Below, in pieces: positions 14,468-15,403 of a stretch of DNA of 15,403 nt (position 1 is its first letter; each line of letters starts with the position of its first letter). The notes beneath the pieces were generated by a model. That model was not told the origin of the DNA and searched no databases. It was given only the letters and a program-made list of their open reading frames with translations. The position numbers were made by a program, and so were the translations under genes. The DNA comes from Clostridia bacterium (GTDB lineage: Bacteria; Bacillota_A; Clostridia; Christensenellales; Aristaeellaceae). The DNA lies in contig JAFUDW010000121.1 in the NCBI GenBank assembly GCA_017464225.1, positions 1 through 15,403 on the forward strand, in the 5' to 3' direction.

Positions 14468-15031
14468 TTATTGCGGCAGCTTCACCGTGGTGCCCTGTAC
14501 AAAATCGTCCGGGGCCAGGCAGGGATTGGCCCGCAGCAGCTGCCCCACCGACAGTCGGTAGCGGCTTGCCAGCGAATCCAGGGTGTCCCCGGCGGCCATG
14601 ACCACGCTGCCGGGCAAGGCGCAGGGCAGATTGACATTGGGCACGCAGACGGTGTCGCCCGCCTTCAGGTTTTCAAGATCGAGCGTAGGATTGGCCGCCT
14701 CCAGGGTATGCAGGCTCTTGTTGTGCTGGAGCTGAATATCGGCAGCCGTCTCATTGGCCTGCACCACGTGCCGCCTGTCAGCGGGGCAGGAAGCGGACGG
14801 CGTTTCAGGCGCGGGCGTTTCAGGCTCCTGGGCCGGGGTATCGGCGCAGGAGGGGATGCACAGCACGTCGCCCACCATTAGCCGGGAAGGATGGATATCG
14901 GCGTTGGCGTTCATCAGATCGCGCAGCGGTACGCCCAGCCGACGGGCGATCAGATAAAAACTGTCGCCGCGCTTGACGGTATAGGTGTAGGCGCAGGCGG
15001 GCTGCTGAGCAGCGGATGTAGTTTCGGACAT
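14468..15031 (-). CDS. Triple LysM-domain protein, possible spore-coat protein
   Basis: A 187-residue protein with three LysM repeats: about 16-60 (YTVKRGDSFYLIARRLGV ... GDVLCIP), 88-131 (HVVQANETAADIQ ... GDTVCVP) and 142-186 (VVMAAGDTLDSLASRYRLSVGQLL). A Pro/Glu/Thr-rich linker (about 61-86) separates repeats 1 and 2. LysM binds N-acetylglucosamine-containing glycans such as peptidoglycan. There is no signal peptide or membrane segment, so an exported wall role would need another route; assembly on the spore surface from the mother cell, as for SafA-like proteins, fits better. Seven Cys (13, 58, 62, 82, 129, 137, 171) suit a cross-linked coat. The frame is open to 15082, but GGGAGGTG precedes the ATG at 15031. 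Repeat 2 is the most divergent. Confidence 0.85.
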   Translation of the reverse strand: MSETTSAAQQPACAYTYTVKRGDSFYLIARRLGVPLRDLMNANADIHPSRLMVGDVLCIPSCADTPAQEPETPAPETPSASCPADRRHVVQANETAADIQLQHNKSLHTLEAANPTLDLENLKAGDTVCVPNVNLPCALPGSVVMAAGDTLDSLASRYRLSVGQLLRANPCLAPDDFVQGTTVKLPQ

Positions 15032-15044
15032 GAAAAGCACCTCC

Positions 15045-15070
15045 CATAGGATGTTTCGCTCTATCCTATG
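15045..15070 (-). promoter_or_regulatory. Perfect inverted repeat abutting the LysM ribosome binding site
   Basis: CATAGGAT / ATCCTATG (15045-15052 with 15063-15070) over a 10-nt centre. On the minus strand the second arm touches GGGAGGTG. It could be a leader hairpin that limits ribosome access or a DNA operator. One arm also contains the sporulation-type -10 listed separately. Confidence 0.5.
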
Positions 15071-15090
15071 CGGAGACGGCATTGACTGTG
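15062..15090 (-). promoter_or_regulatory. Candidate sigma-K-type (mother-cell sporulation) promoter for the LysM gene
   Basis: On the minus strand CACA (15087-15090), a 16-nt spacer and CATAGGATA (15062-15070) match the Bacillus sigma-K pattern mACm-N16-CATAnnnTA at every defined position. No sigma-A promoter is visible in the same stretch. The motif is short and could arise by chance; the spore-coat-like product makes it more credible. Confidence 0.4.
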
Positions 15091-15128
15091 CGATGTAAAA
15101 TAGGAAATTGCGGAGGGGAGAGGGGGAA

Positions 15129-15181
15129 CGATAAGGGGCGCTGCCCCTTATAATCCCTGCCAGGGAGGGAGGCCTCCCTGG
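15129..15181 (+). repeat. Dispersed two-hairpin repeat, full copy
   Basis: ATAAGGGGC / GCCCCTTAT (15131-15139 with 15143-15151) is followed by CCAGGGAGG / CCTCCCTGG (15160-15168 with 15173-15181). Order and spacing equal those of copy 1 read on its minus strand, and the first hairpin with its flanks is identical over more than 20 nt. The second hairpin differs in sequence but keeps full pairing. A G-rich lead-in (GGAGGGGAGAGGGGG) resembles the same flank of copy 1. Confidence 0.7.
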
Positions 15182-15261
15182 ACCTGCCAGCAGCGGATGT
15201 TACTTGCGTGCTCTTTCAAGCAACTTCCCGCAGCTGATTGAAGTAGGATTGGCGCAAAGAG

Positions 15262-15388
15262 CGCACCGGAAATACGCGATCAACAAAAATGACCCAGACT
15301 CGAGCAAGCTCGGTCTGGGTATTTCTGTATGATCGCTATGACGCTAACGCGTCATTGACGTCGGCAAGCCGCCGTCATTTCCGGTGCG
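15262..15388. ncRNA. Compact four-helix structured element (candidate ncRNA or structured DNA element)
   Basis: A closing 12-bp helix, CGCACCGGAAAT (15262-15273) with ATTTCCGGTGCG (15377-15388), encloses three stems with almost no unpaired junction. P2 is a long imperfect hairpin at 15276-15336: GCGATCA / TGATCGC outside, ACCCAGAC / GTCTGGGT inside, and a CGAG-CAAG-CTCG tip. P3 is ATGACGC-TAAC-GCGTCAT (15338-15355). P4 is TGACGtCGG-CAAG-CCGcCGTCA (15356-15377). P2 and P4 share the CAAG loop. No known riboswitch, tRNA or RNA family was recognised. The strand is undecided. On the minus strand the inner P2 stem is followed by CATTTTTG and could terminate transcription entering from the right. 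Confidence 0.55.
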
Positions 15389-15403
15389 GGTAACGTATTT
15401 AAA

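Noticed and set aside
15032..15082. Longer LysM protein starting at 15082
   Set aside because: The added residues are encoded by the palindrome and the Shine-Dalgarno region; GGGAGGTG supports the ATG at 15031.
15008..15200. Shared 12-mer AGCAGCGGATGT at 15008 and 15189
   Set aside because: The first copy is inside the LysM coding sequence, flanks differ, and chance is a sufficient explanation.
15262..15388. tRNA or tmRNA reading of the four-helix element
   Set aside because: The 12-bp closing stem, 61-nt arm and CAAG/TAAC loops do not match tRNA arms, there is no T-loop TTCRA and no CCA-end context.
11845..15393. Shared 13-mer CCGGTGCGGGTAA at 11845 and 15381
   Set aside because: An exact match of this length is expected a few times by chance in 15 kb, and the flanks do not align convincingly.

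Overview
The window (about 15.4 kb) reads as chromosomal DNA from a GC-moderate, low-GC-lineage-type anaerobe (Bacillota, Clostridia-like). The reasons are strong AGGAGG-type ribosome binding sites, sigma-A promoters sitting in AT-rich islands, two complete carbohydrate ABC importers of the MalFG/UgpAE class, a cytoplasmic GH43 glycosidase and a LysM protein of spore-coat type. An uncultured gut clostridium (for example Christensenellales-like) would fit, but the taxonomic guess is inference only. No rRNA, tRNA, CRISPR array, transposase or phage gene was seen.

Layout. Positions 1-72 hold a two-hairpin repeat. Positions 73-2887 (minus) hold an FGGY sugar kinase followed, with an 8-nt overlap, by a type I phosphodiesterase/alkaline-phosphatase-superfamily enzyme. 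A 339-nt divergent control region (2888-3226) carries promoters for both directions and a near-perfect palindrome. Positions 3227-7452 (plus) hold a full importer: binding protein, MalK/UgpC-type ATPase and two permeases. Positions 7731-8240 (plus) hold a stand-alone shikimate kinase with its own promoter and terminator. Positions 8356-13318 (minus) hold a second importer operon transcribed right to left: binding protein, two permeases, GH43 glycosidase. It has no ATPase of its own. A LysR regulator (13502-14419, plus) diverges from it. A triple-LysM protein (14468-15031, minus) converges on the regulator and shares a bidirectional terminator with it. The last 372 nt (15032-15403) have no gene but are densely structured: a sporulation-type promoter candidate, another copy of the two-hairpin repeat, and a compact four-helix fold at 15262-15388.

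How it may work together. The second importer and GH43 enzyme look like uptake and intracellular trimming of xylo- or arabino-oligosaccharides, with the LysR protein as the probable controller. Its missing ATPase could be supplied by the UgpC-type protein of the first importer. The kinase/phosphodiesterase pair and the first importer are transcribed divergently from a shared control region and probably serve one substrate, which could include a phosphodiester-linked or otherwise phosphorylated sugar or polyol. That substrate cannot be read from the sequence.

The most unusual parts are non-coding: the cloverleaf-like element at the right edge, and a dispersed two-hairpin repeat whose copies show compensatory changes and mostly sit just after stop codons.
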